From Hyphomicrobium sp. (GTDB lineage Bacteria > Pseudomonadota > Alphaproteobacteria > Rhizobiales > Hyphomicrobiaceae), in NCBI RefSeq assembly GCF_019744875.1, contig NZ_JAIETU010000002.1, positions 1,240,001 to 1,304,000 on the forward strand: a stretch of 64,000 nt of DNA, given 5' to 3'. This document shows positions 39,231-48,628 of this stretch, in pieces; the first letter of the stretch is position 1, and every line of letters starts with the position of its first letter. Made by a program: the position numbers and the translations under genes. The notes below the pieces were generated by a model. It saw only the letters and a program-made list of their open reading frames with translations, made no database searches and was not told the DNA's origin.

Positions 39231-40613
39231 CTAGAATGCGAATTCTTCGAACACCTTGTCGATGCAGCCGTTCCAGGGCCCGTGGAACCGCTCGAGAAGC
39301 TCGTCGGCGACCGTCCGGCCCGTGCCGACGAGGCGTTCGAGCGGCGCCAGATAGATGGTCTCGTCCTGGCTCCTGGCGTTGATCTCGCGGCGGTTGCGCA
39401 GCCCGAGCCGGGAAATGCCCAGGGCCTCCATGGACAACTGCTGGACGGTCGTATCGCGGAACGGGGTGGCGAGTGCGGTGCGCGGCACGCCCTCGCGCAG
39501 CGCCTGCCGTTCCTCGGCCGTCCAGGTCTTGACGAGGTCCCACGCGGCGTCGAGCGCGACGCGGTCGTAGAGCAGGCCCACCCAGAACGCCGAGAGGGCG
39601 CAGATGCGCGTCCATCGGCCTCCGTCGGCACCGCGCATTTCGAGGAAGCGCTTGAGGCGCACTTCGGGAAACAGCGTCGTCAGGTGGTCGGACCAGTCGT
39701 CGAGGGTCGGCAGCTCGCCCGGCATGGCGGCCAGCTTGCCCTGCATGAAATCTCGGAACGAGGCGCCGGCGACGTCGATGTATCGGCCTTCGCGGTAGAC
39801 GAAGTACATCGGCACATCGAGCGCGTAGTCGACATAGCGCTCGTAGCCCATGCCGTCCTCGAAGACGAAGGGGAGCATGCCTGTGCGGCGCGGGTCCGTT
39901 TCGCGCCAGACTTCGCTGCGCAGCGACCGCATGCCGTTGACGCGGCCTTCAGTGAACGGCGATGACGCAAACATCGCGGTTGCGATGGGCTGCAGCGCAA
40001 GACTGACCCGCAGCTTCTTGACCATGTCCGCTTCGTCGCCGAAGTCGAGGTTCACCTGGATGGTCGCAGTTCGATACATCATGTCGAGACCACGCTTGCC
40101 GACTTGCGGCATGTAGCGCGTCATGACCTTGTAGCGCTCCTTCGGCATGCGCGGCGTCTCGTCCAGCGTCCACTTGGGCGAAAAGCCGACGCCGAGAAAG
40201 CCGATGCCGAGGTCCTCGCCGACATCGAGCACCTCGCGCAGATGACCCTGCGTTTCATCCGCCGTGTCGTGCAGCGTGCGCACCGGCGCGCCGGACAGCT
40301 CGAACTGGCCGCCGGGCTCGAGGCTGATCGTGCCGCCCGGTTCGCCGTCCGGACGCTTCAGAGCGATGATGTTGTCGCCTTCGAGGATCGGCTGCCAGTC
40401 GTAGCGGACGATCATATGCTCCATGAGCGCGCGAATGCCGCGCGGCCCGGCATAGGGCACGGGCTCGAGGGTCTCGGTGTAGAAGACGAATTTCTCGTGC
40501 TCGGTGCCGATGCGCCAGGCGTCCTTCGGCTTTTCTCCGGCCGCGATCCAGCCGACAAGATCGGCGCGATTGCGCACGAGCGGGCTCTTGGCCCCGTCCT
40601 GACGGGTCGACAT
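39231..40613 (-). CDS. gshA: Glutamate--cysteine ligase, plant/alphaproteobacterial type
   Basis: A 460-residue enzyme that makes gamma-glutamylcysteine, the first step of glutathione synthesis. Seen: IGTEHEKFVFY (ATP/metal-site glutamates), GGTISLEPGGQFELSG, and MMYRTATIQVNLDFGDEADM. This is the class found in Alphaproteobacteria and plants, distinct from E. coli GshA. gshA near rsmE and ubiA is typical of this order; here they are separated by about 4-7 kb and other genes. Confidence 0.95.
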   Translation of the reverse strand: MSTRQDGAKSPLVRNRADLVGWIAAGEKPKDAWRIGTEHEKFVFYTETLEPVPYAGPRGIRALMEHMIVRYDWQPILEGDNIIALKRPDGEPGGTISLEPGGQFELSGAPVRTLHDTADETQGHLREVLDVGEDLGIGFLGVGFSPKWTLDETPRMPKERYKVMTRYMPQVGKRGLDMMYRTATIQVNLDFGDEADMVKKLRVSLALQPIATAMFASSPFTEGRVNGMRSLRSEVWRETDPRRTGMLPFVFEDGMGYERYVDYALDVPMYFVYREGRYIDVAGASFRDFMQGKLAAMPGELPTLDDWSDHLTTLFPEVRLKRFLEMRGADGGRWTRICALSAFWVGLLYDRVALDAAWDLVKTWTAEERQALREGVPRTALATPFRDTTVQQLSMEALGISRLGLRNRREINARSQDETIYLAPLERLVGTGRTVADELLERFHGPWNGCIDKVFEEFAF

Positions 40614-40780
40614 GCGTGGGCCTCTGGTCGTGCCGCAAATCTATTGGGGCGGGCGCTGCTCGGCAGGAGTTATGGCGAGAGGCGGGTGCGTTCACAAGGG
40701 GTGGCGCTGCTCCCCCCTCGCCAGTCGGATGCCAGACCGTGGTTGCCCGGCCACTCCTGGCAGGCCGGAGAGGCCATTCA

Positions 40781-41143
40781 TCAGCGCAGACGCGGCCTCG
40801 GAAGGCAAGCCGCCACCCGGGTGAGATCGTCCGGTATGGTTTCCGAGGCAACGCACGCCTCCAGGCGGCGGATCATGACCGGCCGGAAGTTGCCGCGCAG
40901 GCAATCGACGAACAGGCGAATGCCGGTTGCCGAGCACTGGGAGACCTCGGCCATGATGACGTCCGGCGCGTCCGTGTCCGGCTTGTCGCGCCGGGAAAGG
41001 TCGATATTGGGCTCGATGACAATGGTTGGCCGGCCATGCCGGCGCGGGTCTCGCCCGCCGTCTCCGGGGTGCTCGGCGAGCGCCGGGAGGGCCGCGAGGA
41101 GAAGGATCGAAGCACCGAGATACGTTTTGGCTTGCATGGCCAT
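40781..41143 (-). CDS. Small exported protein of unknown function
   Basis: About 120 residues from ATG 41143; a second ATG six bases on (41137) also fits. The N-terminus is a signal peptide (QAKTYLGASILLLAALPALA), cleaved before EHPGDGG. The mature part is charged at first (RRHGRPTIVIEPNIDLSRRD) and has four cysteines (SQCSATG, VDCLRG, EACVAS, AACLPR). No family is recognised. It is divergent from the gene at 41302. Confidence 0.65.
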   Translation of the reverse strand: MAMQAKTYLGASILLLAALPALAEHPGDGGRDPRRHGRPTIVIEPNIDLSRRDKPDTDAPDVIMAEVSQCSATGIRLFVDCLRGNFRPVMIRRLEACVASETIPDDLTRVAACLPRPRLR

Positions 41144-41301
41144 CTTTGCGACACCGCCTGCGCGTGCCGGCCGATCGGATCCATCCGACGACGGTTCAGG
41201 CTCCGCGCCAGCTTGTGATGATAGGGAGGGATCGTAAACGAATCGCTCCGCGCCGGGACGTTCCCGCGGCGCGTGAGCCGGATCGGGATGGAGCAAGCCC
41301 C

Positions 41302-41628
41302 ATGAAAAACGAGGCTATGATCGCGGGCGGCATTATCGTTGCCGGCATCGCCGCCGCCGCCTTCACGCTCGACGGCGAAACCGTGCCCAACAAGAAGCAG
41401 CCCGGCGGATCTGCCGCCTGCACCTATCACGCGGGCCCCATGGACTTCGATCTCATCAACGAGGGGTCAGATGCCGGCCAGCGCATCCTGCGATCGATCC
41501 TGGCGCTCGACCGGGCTTGCGAGTACGTGACGCTCGCTTATCCGGACGGCTCGCGGGAGATCATGAAGCTCGGCAAGGCCGGGCGGAAACCCGGCGACAA
41601 GGCGCCCGGCAGCATCCCGACGTTCTAG
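41302..41628 (+). CDS. Small anchored or exported protein of unknown function
   Basis: A 108-residue protein from ATG 41302 with ggag eight bases upstream. Residues 5-22 (AMIAGGIIVAGIAAAAFTL) are a membrane anchor or signal. The rest contains two cysteines (AACTYH, RACEYV) and ends in a flexible KPGDKAPGSIPTF tail. No family is recognised. It is convergent with ribF, with 29 bases between stops. Confidence 0.6.
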   Translation: MKNEAMIAGGIIVAGIAAAAFTLDGETVPNKKQPGGSAACTYHAGPMDFDLINEGSDAGQRILRSILALDRACEYVTLAYPDGSREIMKLGKAGRKPGDKAPGSIPTF

Positions 41629-41657
41629 CGCACAGCACCTCGCGCCCGAGGGCCTGA

Positions 41658-42605
41658 CTAGCGAGGGCCTGGCTGCGCCGCGTCCGCCGCGAGGATCTGG
41701 CGGGCCTTGGCGCAGTCCTCGTCCATCTGGCGCACCAGCTCGTCCATGCTCGCGAACTTGCGATCGTCGCGCACCTTGTCGATGAAGATGACTTCGATCT
41801 CGCGGCCGTAGATGTCGCCGTCGAAATCGAACAGGAAAACCTCGAGCACGGGGTGCCCGTCATCGAACGTCGGGCGCGTGCCGAGGTAGGCCGCGCCTTC
41901 GAGATGGCGGTCGCCCAGGTTCACGCGAACCGCGAAAATTCCATGCCCGAGCGCGGCTCCTTTCGGCAGGGCGATGTTGGCGGTTGGAAAGCCCATGCCG
42001 GTGCCGCGCTTGGCGCCGCCGATCACGGTGCCGCGCACGCTCCACGGCCGGCCCAGCGCCTCGGCCGCGCCGATGACGTCGCCTTCGGCAAGCATCAGGC
42101 GAACGCTTGTCGAGGAAAACGGCTCGCCGCGGTCGGAGACCGGCTCGACGACGGTGACGCCGAAACCGTGCTGAGCGCCTGCCTGCTTCAACGTTTCCGC
42201 CGATCCGGCGCGGCCTTTGCCGAAGAAAAAATGATAGCCGACGACAACGTGCGACACGGCGAGCGCGTCCACGAGGATGTCGTCCACGAACTTGTTGGCA
42301 TCGAGGCTGGCGAGCGCTCCATCGAAGGGCAGCACGACGGCGACGTCCAGCCCGAGCCCCTCGAACAGGTCGAGCTTGGCGTCGAGCGGCGTCAGCTCGA
42401 AATGGAGGGCGTCAGGCTTGAAGAACTTGCGTGGATTGGGCTCGAACACGAGCACGCCCGCGGGACGCGAGAGGCGCCGCGCAGCCGCGACGGCCGCGCC
42501 GATCAGGGCCTGATGGCCGCGGTGGACGCCGTCGAAATTGCCCAACGCAAGTGCTGCGCCCTTGGCCTCGGGCGGGACGTCTCGATAGCCGCGGACGATG
42601 CGCAT
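41658..42605 (-). CDS. ribF: Bifunctional riboflavin kinase/FAD synthetase
   Basis: A 315-residue enzyme that phosphorylates riboflavin to FMN and adenylates it to FAD. The N-terminal nucleotidyltransferase shows ALGNFDGVHRGHQALI (HxGH-type motif) and FSSTSVRLMLAEGD; the C-terminal kinase barrel shows RGTGMGFPTANI (the PTAN motif) and YLGTRPTFDDG with LEVFLFDFDGDIYG. Supplies flavin for NuoF among others. The MaoC gene lies 47 bases upstream on the same strand. Confidence 0.96.
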   Translation of the reverse strand: MRIVRGYRDVPPEAKGAALALGNFDGVHRGHQALIGAAVAAARRLSRPAGVLVFEPNPRKFFKPDALHFELTPLDAKLDLFEGLGLDVAVVLPFDGALASLDANKFVDDILVDALAVSHVVVGYHFFFGKGRAGSAETLKQAGAQHGFGVTVVEPVSDRGEPFSSTSVRLMLAEGDVIGAAEALGRPWSVRGTVIGGAKRGTGMGFPTANIALPKGAALGHGIFAVRVNLGDRHLEGAAYLGTRPTFDDGHPVLEVFLFDFDGDIYGREIEVIFIDKVRDDRKFASMDELVRQMDEDCAKARQILAADAAQPGPR

Positions 42606-42652
42606 GACGCTCCCTTCGGCGCGCTCCCGGCTGGTGCCGCCGGGCGCTTCGC

Positions 42653-43087
42653 TCAGGCTGCCGGACGGGACGGGATCATGAGCTGCGCTTCGCCGGTGAG
42701 AACCGGCTTGCCGCCCACGGTGCAGACGGTTTCGAAACGCGCGCGCTTCTTCTCGGGAACGAGCTCGACCACCTTCACCGTCGTGACCACGGTGTCGCCG
42801 ATCTTGACCGGCGCCTTGAATGCCAGGGTCTGCGAAATGTAGATGGCTCCGGGGCCGGGGAGCTTCATGCCGAAGACGGCGGAAATGTAGGCGGCCGATA
42901 GTATGCCGTGCGCAATGCGCTGCTTGAACATGGTCTTGGCCGCATAATCGGCATCGAGGTGGACAGGGTTGTGGTCTCCCGAGACGTCCGCAAACACCTG
43001 GATGTCGCGCTCGCTCACCGTGTTCGAAAGGGAAGCCTCCTGGCCGACCGTCAGGTCCTCGAAATAGATGGTGCTGGGGACTGTCAT
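42653..43087 (-). CDS. MaoC-family (R)-specific enoyl-CoA hydratase
   Basis: A 144-residue hot-dog-fold protein. The catalytic motif VSGDHNPVHLDADYAAKTMF carries the Asp and His of (R)-hydratase (PhaJ-like) enzymes, and GMKLPGPGAIYISQTLAFKAPV is the usual following strand-helix. Such enzymes hydrate crotonyl-CoA or medium-chain enoyl-CoA. The open frame extends to 43522, but the ATG at 43087 with aggaaagag upstream gives the family length. The upstream region has tandem hairpins. Confidence 0.88.
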   Translation of the reverse strand: MTVPSTIYFEDLTVGQEASLSNTVSERDIQVFADVSGDHNPVHLDADYAAKTMFKQRIAHGILSAAYISAVFGMKLPGPGAIYISQTLAFKAPVKIGDTVVTTVKVVELVPEKKRARFETVCTVGGKPVLTGEAQLMIPSRPAA

Positions 43088-43107
43088 GGAGCGCTCTCTT
43101 TCCTGGC

Positions 43108-43166
43108 TGGCCTCGTTCGGAGGCCCTGGTCTCGCCTGCCTGGCCTCAATTCCGAGGCCTTGGTCT
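43108..43166. repeat. Tandem hairpin repeat upstream of the MaoC gene
   Basis: tggcctcgttcggaggccctggtct (43108-43132, abbreviated pattern tggcctc..gaggcc..tggtct) recurs at 43141-43166, period 33. Each copy contains a ggcctc/gaggcc stem of six pairs. It starts 20 bases upstream of the MaoC start codon. Confidence 0.8.
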
Positions 43167-43234
43167 AGCGGCGTCGCCGCCCGGGCGCAACTCGGCGGGC
43201 CGCCCCGCCCGGAGGGGGCGGTCCCGACAAGTGT

Positions 43235-43263
43235 TGCGCTCAAGCCGCAATTTGCGGTATAAG
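43235..43263 (+). promoter_or_regulatory. Likely sigma-70-type promoter of trcR
   Basis: TTGCGC (43235-43240), a 17-base spacer and GTATAA (43258-43263) lie 75 bases upstream of the trcR start in the divergent region between the MaoC gene and trcR. Confidence 0.5.
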
Positions 43264-43337
43264 CTGTGATCCCCCATTTCCATTCAATTGAAATGGTTTT
43301 CGCGGTTCGCCCCGCGGAAGCCCGGAGAAGAGCCGCC

Positions 43338-44150
43338 ATGAGCGACCGTAAGCCCCTGATGCCTAAGGCGACCGCCGTTTGGCTGGTCGAGAACACCTCG
43401 CTGTCCTTCGACCAGATCGCCGAGTTCTGCGGACTGCACGTGCTCGAAGTTAAGGGCATTGCCGACGGAGACGTGGCGCAGGGCATCAAAGGCCATGATC
43501 CCGTGACGTCGAACCAGCTCACGCGCGACGAGATCGAGAAGGCGGAGAAGGATCCGTCCTACTCGCTTCGCATCGCCGAGCCCAAGGTCGTCATGCCGGA
43601 AGCGATCTCCAAGCGCGGCCCGCGCTATACGCCGGTGTCGCGCCGCCACGACCGCCCGAACGCGGTGCTCTGGCTTTTGCGCAACCACCCGGAGCTGAAG
43701 ACCAGCCAGCTCATGCGCCTCGTCGGCACGACCAAGCCGACGATTGCCCAGATCAAGGACCGGACGCACTGGAACTCGCCGAACCTCGTGCCGCAGGATC
43801 CGGTGACGCTCGGGCTCTGCTCGCAGGTCGACCTCGACAACGAGGTGAAGCGCGCCGCACGCCGCATGGATCGCGAACGCCGCGAGGCCACGAAGGAAGC
43901 CATTCGGGCGGGCACGCTGCTGCCGACGGAAGAGACGACGGCTCCGGCCGACTACGACAGCGATAGCGACGATGATGACGGTGACGGCGACGGCGTGTTC
44001 CGTCCGACCGCCGAGATCGTGCAGCCGAGAGAGGCGCCCGAAGCGCGCGAAGAAACGCCCGCCGAGGAAGAGGCGCGCATGTTCGCCAAGCTCAAGGAAA
44101 TGAAGGGCGCGCAGGACGAAGAGCCGTCCGACGAGGACGTCAAGCGCTGA
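43338..44150 (+). CDS. trcR: Cell-cycle transcriptional regulator TrcR (DUF1013)
   Basis: A 270-residue member of DUF1013, named TrcR in Alphaproteobacteria. The conserved core covers residues about 5-200: MPKATAVWLVENTSLSFDQI, an HTH-like HVLEVKGIADGDVAQGI, GPRYTPVSRRHDRPNAVLWLLRNHPEL and VGTTKPTIAQIKDRTHWN. The C-terminal 70 residues are highly acidic and probably disordered (YDSDSDDDDGDGDG). The ATG at 43338 with ggagaag upstream is preferred over the open frame start at 43266. Confidence 0.92.
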   Translation: MSDRKPLMPKATAVWLVENTSLSFDQIAEFCGLHVLEVKGIADGDVAQGIKGHDPVTSNQLTRDEIEKAEKDPSYSLRIAEPKVVMPEAISKRGPRYTPVSRRHDRPNAVLWLLRNHPELKTSQLMRLVGTTKPTIAQIKDRTHWNSPNLVPQDPVTLGLCSQVDLDNEVKRAARRMDRERREATKEAIRAGTLLPTEETTAPADYDSDSDDDDGDGDGVFRPTAEIVQPREAPEAREETPAEEEARMFAKLKEMKGAQDEEPSDEDVKR

Positions 44151-44235
44151 GCGCCGAGAGAGCGGGCCGGCGCACTTGCTGAAGCCGGCTTAGACGCCGG
44201 CTGAGGCCGTCAGCTCAGTTCGTCAACAATGGCGG

Positions 44236-45216
44236 TCAGCTCAGGCCGGCCCACCACGACAGCAGCGTATCCGTGACGAGGGCGAGGAAGATCGCCGCGC
44301 CCACGTCGCGATTGGCACGGAAACGGCGCAGGCAATTGCCTGCGTCTTTCGTATCCAGGGTCGAGACCTGCCAGGCCATCTGCAGCCCGACGAGGGCAAC
44401 GCCGAAGAAGAACACGAGATGGGTTCCAGCCAGGAAGCCCGCCGTGATCCAGAGCAGCAGCGCCACGACGTAGAAGCTTCCGATCCAGAACGGCGTATCG
44501 TCCCCGAACGTCAGTGCGGTGGACTTCAGGCCCAGCATCAGGTCGTCTTCGGTATCCTGGTGGGCGTAGATCGTGTCGTAGCCGATCGTCCACAGCACGG
44601 AGCCGGCGTAGAGCAGGATCGGCGGCCAGTCGAGCGAGCCTTTTACGGCGGCCCATCCCATTAGCGCGCCCCAATTGAAGGCGAGGCCGAGCACGGCCTG
44701 CGGCCAGTAGGTCAGCCGCTTCATGTAGGGGTAGATCGCGACCAGCCCGAGCGAGGCGATGCCGAGCAGGATCGTGAACAGGTTGAACCAGATCAGCACG
44801 CAAAAACCGATCAGCGCCAGCGCAACGGTGAACAGCAGCGCCGCCTCCGGCGTGACCTGCCCCGACGGAATGGGCCGGCTGGCCGTGCGCTGCACGCGGG
44901 CATCGAACTCACGGTCGACGTAGTCGTTGTAGGCGCAGCCCGCGCCGCGCATGACGACGGCGCCGACCGCGAACAGGAACAGCATCCACAGGTCGGGGTA
45001 GGGCTGGCCGTTCGAGACGGCCGCAAGCGTCAGCGACCACCAGCACGGAAACAGCAGCAGCCACGTTCCGATCGGGCGGTCCATGCGGGCGAGGCGCAGG
45101 TAGGGGCGCCAGGAAACAGGGGCGATCCGGTCGACCCAATTGCCGGCTTCGGCGTCGGCCACCGCCTTTGCGCCGTCATTGGGCTCCTGGCCCGGGCTCG
45201 CCGCGCTTGCCATCAT
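44236..45216 (-). CDS. ubiA: 4-hydroxybenzoate polyprenyltransferase
   Basis: Membrane prenyltransferase (326 aa, about eight helices) that attaches the polyprenyl chain to 4-hydroxybenzoate in ubiquinone synthesis. Both Asp-rich motifs are present: CAYNDYVDREFDARVQRT and YAHQDTEDDLMLG. RMDRPIGTWLLLFPCWWSL is the usual first helix. The start has two adjacent ATG codons (45216, 45213). Works with UbiB. Confidence 0.96.
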   Translation of the reverse strand: MMASAASPGQEPNDGAKAVADAEAGNWVDRIAPVSWRPYLRLARMDRPIGTWLLLFPCWWSLTLAAVSNGQPYPDLWMLFLFAVGAVVMRGAGCAYNDYVDREFDARVQRTASRPIPSGQVTPEAALLFTVALALIGFCVLIWFNLFTILLGIASLGLVAIYPYMKRLTYWPQAVLGLAFNWGALMGWAAVKGSLDWPPILLYAGSVLWTIGYDTIYAHQDTEDDLMLGLKSTALTFGDDTPFWIGSFYVVALLLWITAGFLAGTHLVFFFGVALVGLQMAWQVSTLDTKDAGNCLRRFRANRDVGAAIFLALVTDTLLSWWAGLS

Positions 45217-45279
45217 TGCGTCGTCGTCCTCGATCTCGATTGCGCCGGGACGTTAGCCGCCACGGCGTTCGACGGCAAC

Positions 45280-46935
45280 TCATGGCGGCGGACTTCGAGA
45301 GCCAGCCAGCAGGACCTCGACAACCTCGGCGGAAAACCGGCCGCGGCCGCCGCGAATGAGGACCCTCGTGTCGGATCCGCCCGGATCCGGCGCGGCGGGC
45401 GGAAGCCCGTGGGCCATCAGGGCCTCTGCGCAGCCCGCCCAGTCGCCTCCCTCGTGCGGCGCGTTCCACGACGCCCATGAGAGCGTACCGAGGACGTTGT
45501 CGCCGAAGGCGTGCTCCTCGGTCCACTGGGCGCCATGCTCCAGCAGAAAGCGGGTGAGAGGCGCATCGCCGCGCATGACCGCGTGGTTCAGCGCCGAGGC
45601 GTTCCAGTCGCCGCCGCGGACGCCGATCGGCCAGCCGAGGCTCACCATCAGGCGAACCGCATCATCGCCGGTTGGGCTGGCGGCAATTTCCGGCAGCAGC
45701 TTCAGATCCGGCTCGGTGAGCGCTGCGATCAGGCCCGGGTGCGCGGCGAGAAGGCTGCGCGCCGCCGGCTCATCGGCGCGCGTGCATGCGGCAATAAAGG
45801 CGTCCTCGGGCGTGAGATCGCTTTTGCCCCCCGCCGCCTCTCTCAGAAGGCGCGCGGCGTCGGGCAAGCCGAACTTGAGCGCGAGCAGCTCTGTGGTTTC
45901 GCCCCGCGGCGTCTTGGCCGATGGATCGGCTCCGGCGGCCAGCAGCGCCTCGATGTGCGCGAGGGACCTTCGGCGACGGATCGCCCACCCCAGCAGCGAT
46001 CCCCAGTCCGACGTCGGCGGGCCGAGAGGCGGCTCGTTCGCATTGCCGCCGTGGGCCAGCAGCACACGCAGGGGCGCCACATCCTCAAGGTCGAGGGCGC
46101 GGTAGAGCGCGTTCGATCCCATGACGCGCGCACCCGCTTTCAGCAGCAGCTCGGTGCAGGCGGGATTATCGAGCGAATGGTAGAGCGACTCGCCGTCGTT
46201 CGGATTGGCGCCGTGGTCGAGGAAGAGCTGAGTGAGAACCGGATCGTGGTTCTGTCCCGCCGCGCCATAGAGCGCCGAGAGTGGATTGGACGGGTCGGCC
46301 GTCTCCACCGAAGCCATCCACCGGTTCGCTACGGCCTGGTTCGGATCGGCACCGGCTTCCAGCAGCAGACGCGCCGAGGCGTGCAGGCGGTCGCGGTAGG
46401 CGGGCAAACGCATCAGGCTCGAATGCGCGACGGCAACGAGCGGCGGGAGCGCGAGCGGACCGCCTGCGCGATTGACCCAGCCCGGATCACGCGCCGTTTC
46501 GCGTTTCAGCACCGCTTCGTCGCCGAGGGCGCAGGCGAGATACGGATCGCCCGTCACAAGCTCGGGGGTTTCCTCAATCAGCCGGACAGCGGCGGCAGGA
46601 TGCGCGCGGTTCTCCCCGCCTGCGATGTCGCTCGCGTAGAGGAGCCGCCACAGGTTCAGGGTCGTCTCCGCCGCGTTCGCGCCGGCCATTGCATTGCGTG
46701 CTTCGACGAAGACTTTCAGCGCCGACCACGAGGGGAAGCCGTGCTCGCGCGCGATGCAGGATTGCGCATCGTGCAGGCGCAGCGCGGTGTTGGCGAGATT
46801 GCCGGCGGCGACGGCCGGAAGGGCTTGGCGGAACCGCTCAAGCGCTTCGGGGGCACCCTGGCGGGATCGGGCGAGCAGGTCTTTGGCCTGCTTCTTCAGT
46901 TGGCCAAGATCGGGGCGTGCGGGAAGCCGCTTCAT
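45280..46935 (-). CDS. Ankyrin-repeat protein
   Basis: A 551-residue soluble protein. The N-terminal 90 residues form a conserved leader (LGQLKKQAKDLLARSRQG, then AREHGFPSWSALKVFVEAR) often found on ankyrin proteins of this order. Ankyrin-type units run from about 110 to 530, for example ASARLLLEAGADPNQAVANR, TQLFLDHGANPNDGE, IEALLAAGADPSAKTPRG and TRFLLEHGAQWTEEHAFG. The ATG at 46935 has ggaggt six bases upstream. It separates ubiA from rsmE. Its partner is unknown. Confidence 0.88.
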   Translation of the reverse strand: MKRLPARPDLGQLKKQAKDLLARSRQGAPEALERFRQALPAVAAGNLANTALRLHDAQSCIAREHGFPSWSALKVFVEARNAMAGANAAETTLNLWRLLYASDIAGGENRAHPAAAVRLIEETPELVTGDPYLACALGDEAVLKRETARDPGWVNRAGGPLALPPLVAVAHSSLMRLPAYRDRLHASARLLLEAGADPNQAVANRWMASVETADPSNPLSALYGAAGQNHDPVLTQLFLDHGANPNDGESLYHSLDNPACTELLLKAGARVMGSNALYRALDLEDVAPLRVLLAHGGNANEPPLGPPTSDWGSLLGWAIRRRRSLAHIEALLAAGADPSAKTPRGETTELLALKFGLPDAARLLREAAGGKSDLTPEDAFIAACTRADEPAARSLLAAHPGLIAALTEPDLKLLPEIAASPTGDDAVRLMVSLGWPIGVRGGDWNASALNHAVMRGDAPLTRFLLEHGAQWTEEHAFGDNVLGTLSWASWNAPHEGGDWAGCAEALMAHGLPPAAPDPGGSDTRVLIRGGRGRFSAEVVEVLLAGSRSPPP

Positions 46936-47136
46936 AAATACCTCCGTGCATGAAGCGCCGACGATCCGCAAAACGGCTGCACAAAGGTTGAAGACTGATC
47001 ATGTGCCGAAGCAAGTGGGCTCTGCCCTTCCCGCGGATCCGGATGCGGCTTGCAACCGCGCCAAGAATGCTAGGTGAAGAGCCAACCTCCGTCAACGCGT
47101 GTTGGATCTCGATGGCCTTTCGGATATGGAAGCCGC

Positions 47137-47877
47137 ATGGCGATCCATGATTTCACTTCGCAGCGGCTGTACGTTGCTCACCCGCTGGCGGGCGGCGCGC
47201 GGGTGACGTGCACGCCCGAGCAGGCGAGCTATCTGCGCACCGTGCTGCGCCTCGGCGACGGCGCCGACCTCCTGATCTTCAACGGCCGCGACGGCGAATG
47301 GCGCGCGCGCCTGGAAGCATCCGGCAAACGCGGGGCCGTGCTCGACGTGCAGGAGCTCGTGCGCGAGCAGACCGGCGGCCCGGATATCGATTACATCTTC
47401 GCGCCGCTCAAGCGCTCGCGGCTCGACTACATGGTTCAGAAGGCCACCGAACTCGGCGTCGCGCGCATCGTGCCCGTGATCACGCGGCATACGATTGCCG
47501 AGCGCGTCAATCTCGACCGCATGCGCGCAAACGTCGTCGAGGCTGCGGAGCAATGCGGCGTGCTTCGCGTTCCTGACGTCGCCGAGCCGGTCAAGCTCGC
47601 GGCGCTGCTGGCGCAGTGGCCTTTTGGCCGCCGTCTGATCTTTTGCGACGAAGCGGCCGCGCAGCAAAGCCCGGTGGCGACGCTTGCCGATCTCAAACCC
47701 GGCCCGGTGGCCGTGCTGATCGGACCCGAGGGCGGCTTTTCGCCCGATGAGCGGGAGATGATCCTCGCCCATCCCGAGGCCATCGCATTGTCGCTTGGGC
47801 CGCGCATCATGCGCGCGGATACAGCGGCCGTCGCTGCGCTTGCCCTCGTGAACGCCGTGCTCGGCGACTGGCACTAA
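47137..47877 (+). CDS. rsmE: 16S rRNA m3U1498 methyltransferase
   Basis: SPOUT-class methyltransferase (246 aa from ATG 47137) that methylates U1498 of 16S rRNA. Seen: RLYVAHPLAGGARV, FAPLKRSRLDYMVQKATELGV, ERVNLDRMRANVVEAAEQCG, and the knot motifs VAVLIGPEGGFSPDERE and LGPRIMRADTAAVAAL. The frame is open to 47074, but the family start is the ATG at 47137. Confidence 0.95.
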   Translation: MAIHDFTSQRLYVAHPLAGGARVTCTPEQASYLRTVLRLGDGADLLIFNGRDGEWRARLEASGKRGAVLDVQELVREQTGGPDIDYIFAPLKRSRLDYMVQKATELGVARIVPVITRHTIAERVNLDRMRANVVEAAEQCGVLRVPDVAEPVKLAALLAQWPFGRRLIFCDEAAAQQSPVATLADLKPGPVAVLIGPEGGFSPDEREMILAHPEAIALSLGPRIMRADTAAVAALALVNAVLGDWH

Positions 47878-47892
47878 CCGAGAGGACACCCG

Positions 47893-48498
47893 ATGCTGAC
47901 GCTCTATCACAACCCGCAGTCGCGCTCGACGACCGTCCACCTGATGCTGCACGAGCTCGGCGAGCCGTTCGAGATCGTGCCCATCGATCTCAAGGCGGGC
48001 GAGCACAAGTTGCCCGAATTCCTGAAGATCAATCCGATGGGCAAGATCCCGGTGCTGCGCGACGGCGACGTGATCGTCACCGAGACGCCGGCGATCCTCG
48101 TCTACCTGGCTGACAAGTATCCGAAGGCCGGTCTGGCGCCCGCCATCGACGCCCCGGATCGCGGCACCTTTCTCCGTTGGATGTTTTTCTACGGAAGCTG
48201 CGTCGAGCCGGCCAGCATCGACATTGCCGTCAAACGCGAGACACCGCCGACGTTCGCCGGCTGGGGCACGCCCGAAAACGTCTTCGATACGCTCTCGGCC
48301 GGGCTTAAGCCGGGACCGTGGCTGCTCGGCGCGCGCTTCTCGGCGGCGGACGTCATGGTGGGCTCGGGCCTCGCTTACATGCTCGGGTTCGGCGTCCTTC
48401 CGCCGCGGCCGGAGTTCGTCGACTACGTGGCGCGGCTCGAAGCCCGTCCGGCTCGCATCGCCGCAAAGGCGGCGGATGCGGCACGCCTTGCCGGCTAA
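47893..48498 (+). CDS. Glutathione S-transferase family protein
   Basis: A 201-residue GST. The thioredoxin-like domain (1-80) has NPQSRSTTVHLMLHELGEPF with the likely catalytic Ser, MGKIPVLRDGD (cis-Pro) and TETPAILVYLADKYP (gamma-glutamyl binding); the helical C-terminal domain includes LGARFSAADVMVGSGL. Its substrate is unknown. It follows rsmE by 15 bases with a good ribosome site (gagagga), so the two are probably co-transcribed. Confidence 0.9.
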   Translation: MLTLYHNPQSRSTTVHLMLHELGEPFEIVPIDLKAGEHKLPEFLKINPMGKIPVLRDGDVIVTETPAILVYLADKYPKAGLAPAIDAPDRGTFLRWMFFYGSCVEPASIDIAVKRETPPTFAGWGTPENVFDTLSAGLKPGPWLLGARFSAADVMVGSGLAYMLGFGVLPPRPEFVDYVARLEARPARIAAKAADAARLAG

Positions 48499-48628
48499 GC
48501 CGGGCAGCCTTGGGGCCGGGCTTTTGGGGGGCGGGCTTTGCGTCTCGCCCCGCAGGTTGGTAGAACGCCTGCAAATCGGGGCGGCGCCGAATTCTGGGCC
48601 GCCCCTCCTGACATGAAAGACTGCGAAA

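Noticed and set aside
41236-41264. GGAAC ... CGTT on the minus strand upstream of the exported protein at 40781
   Set aside because: The spacer is 19 bases, outside the 16-17 accepted for EcfG promoters.
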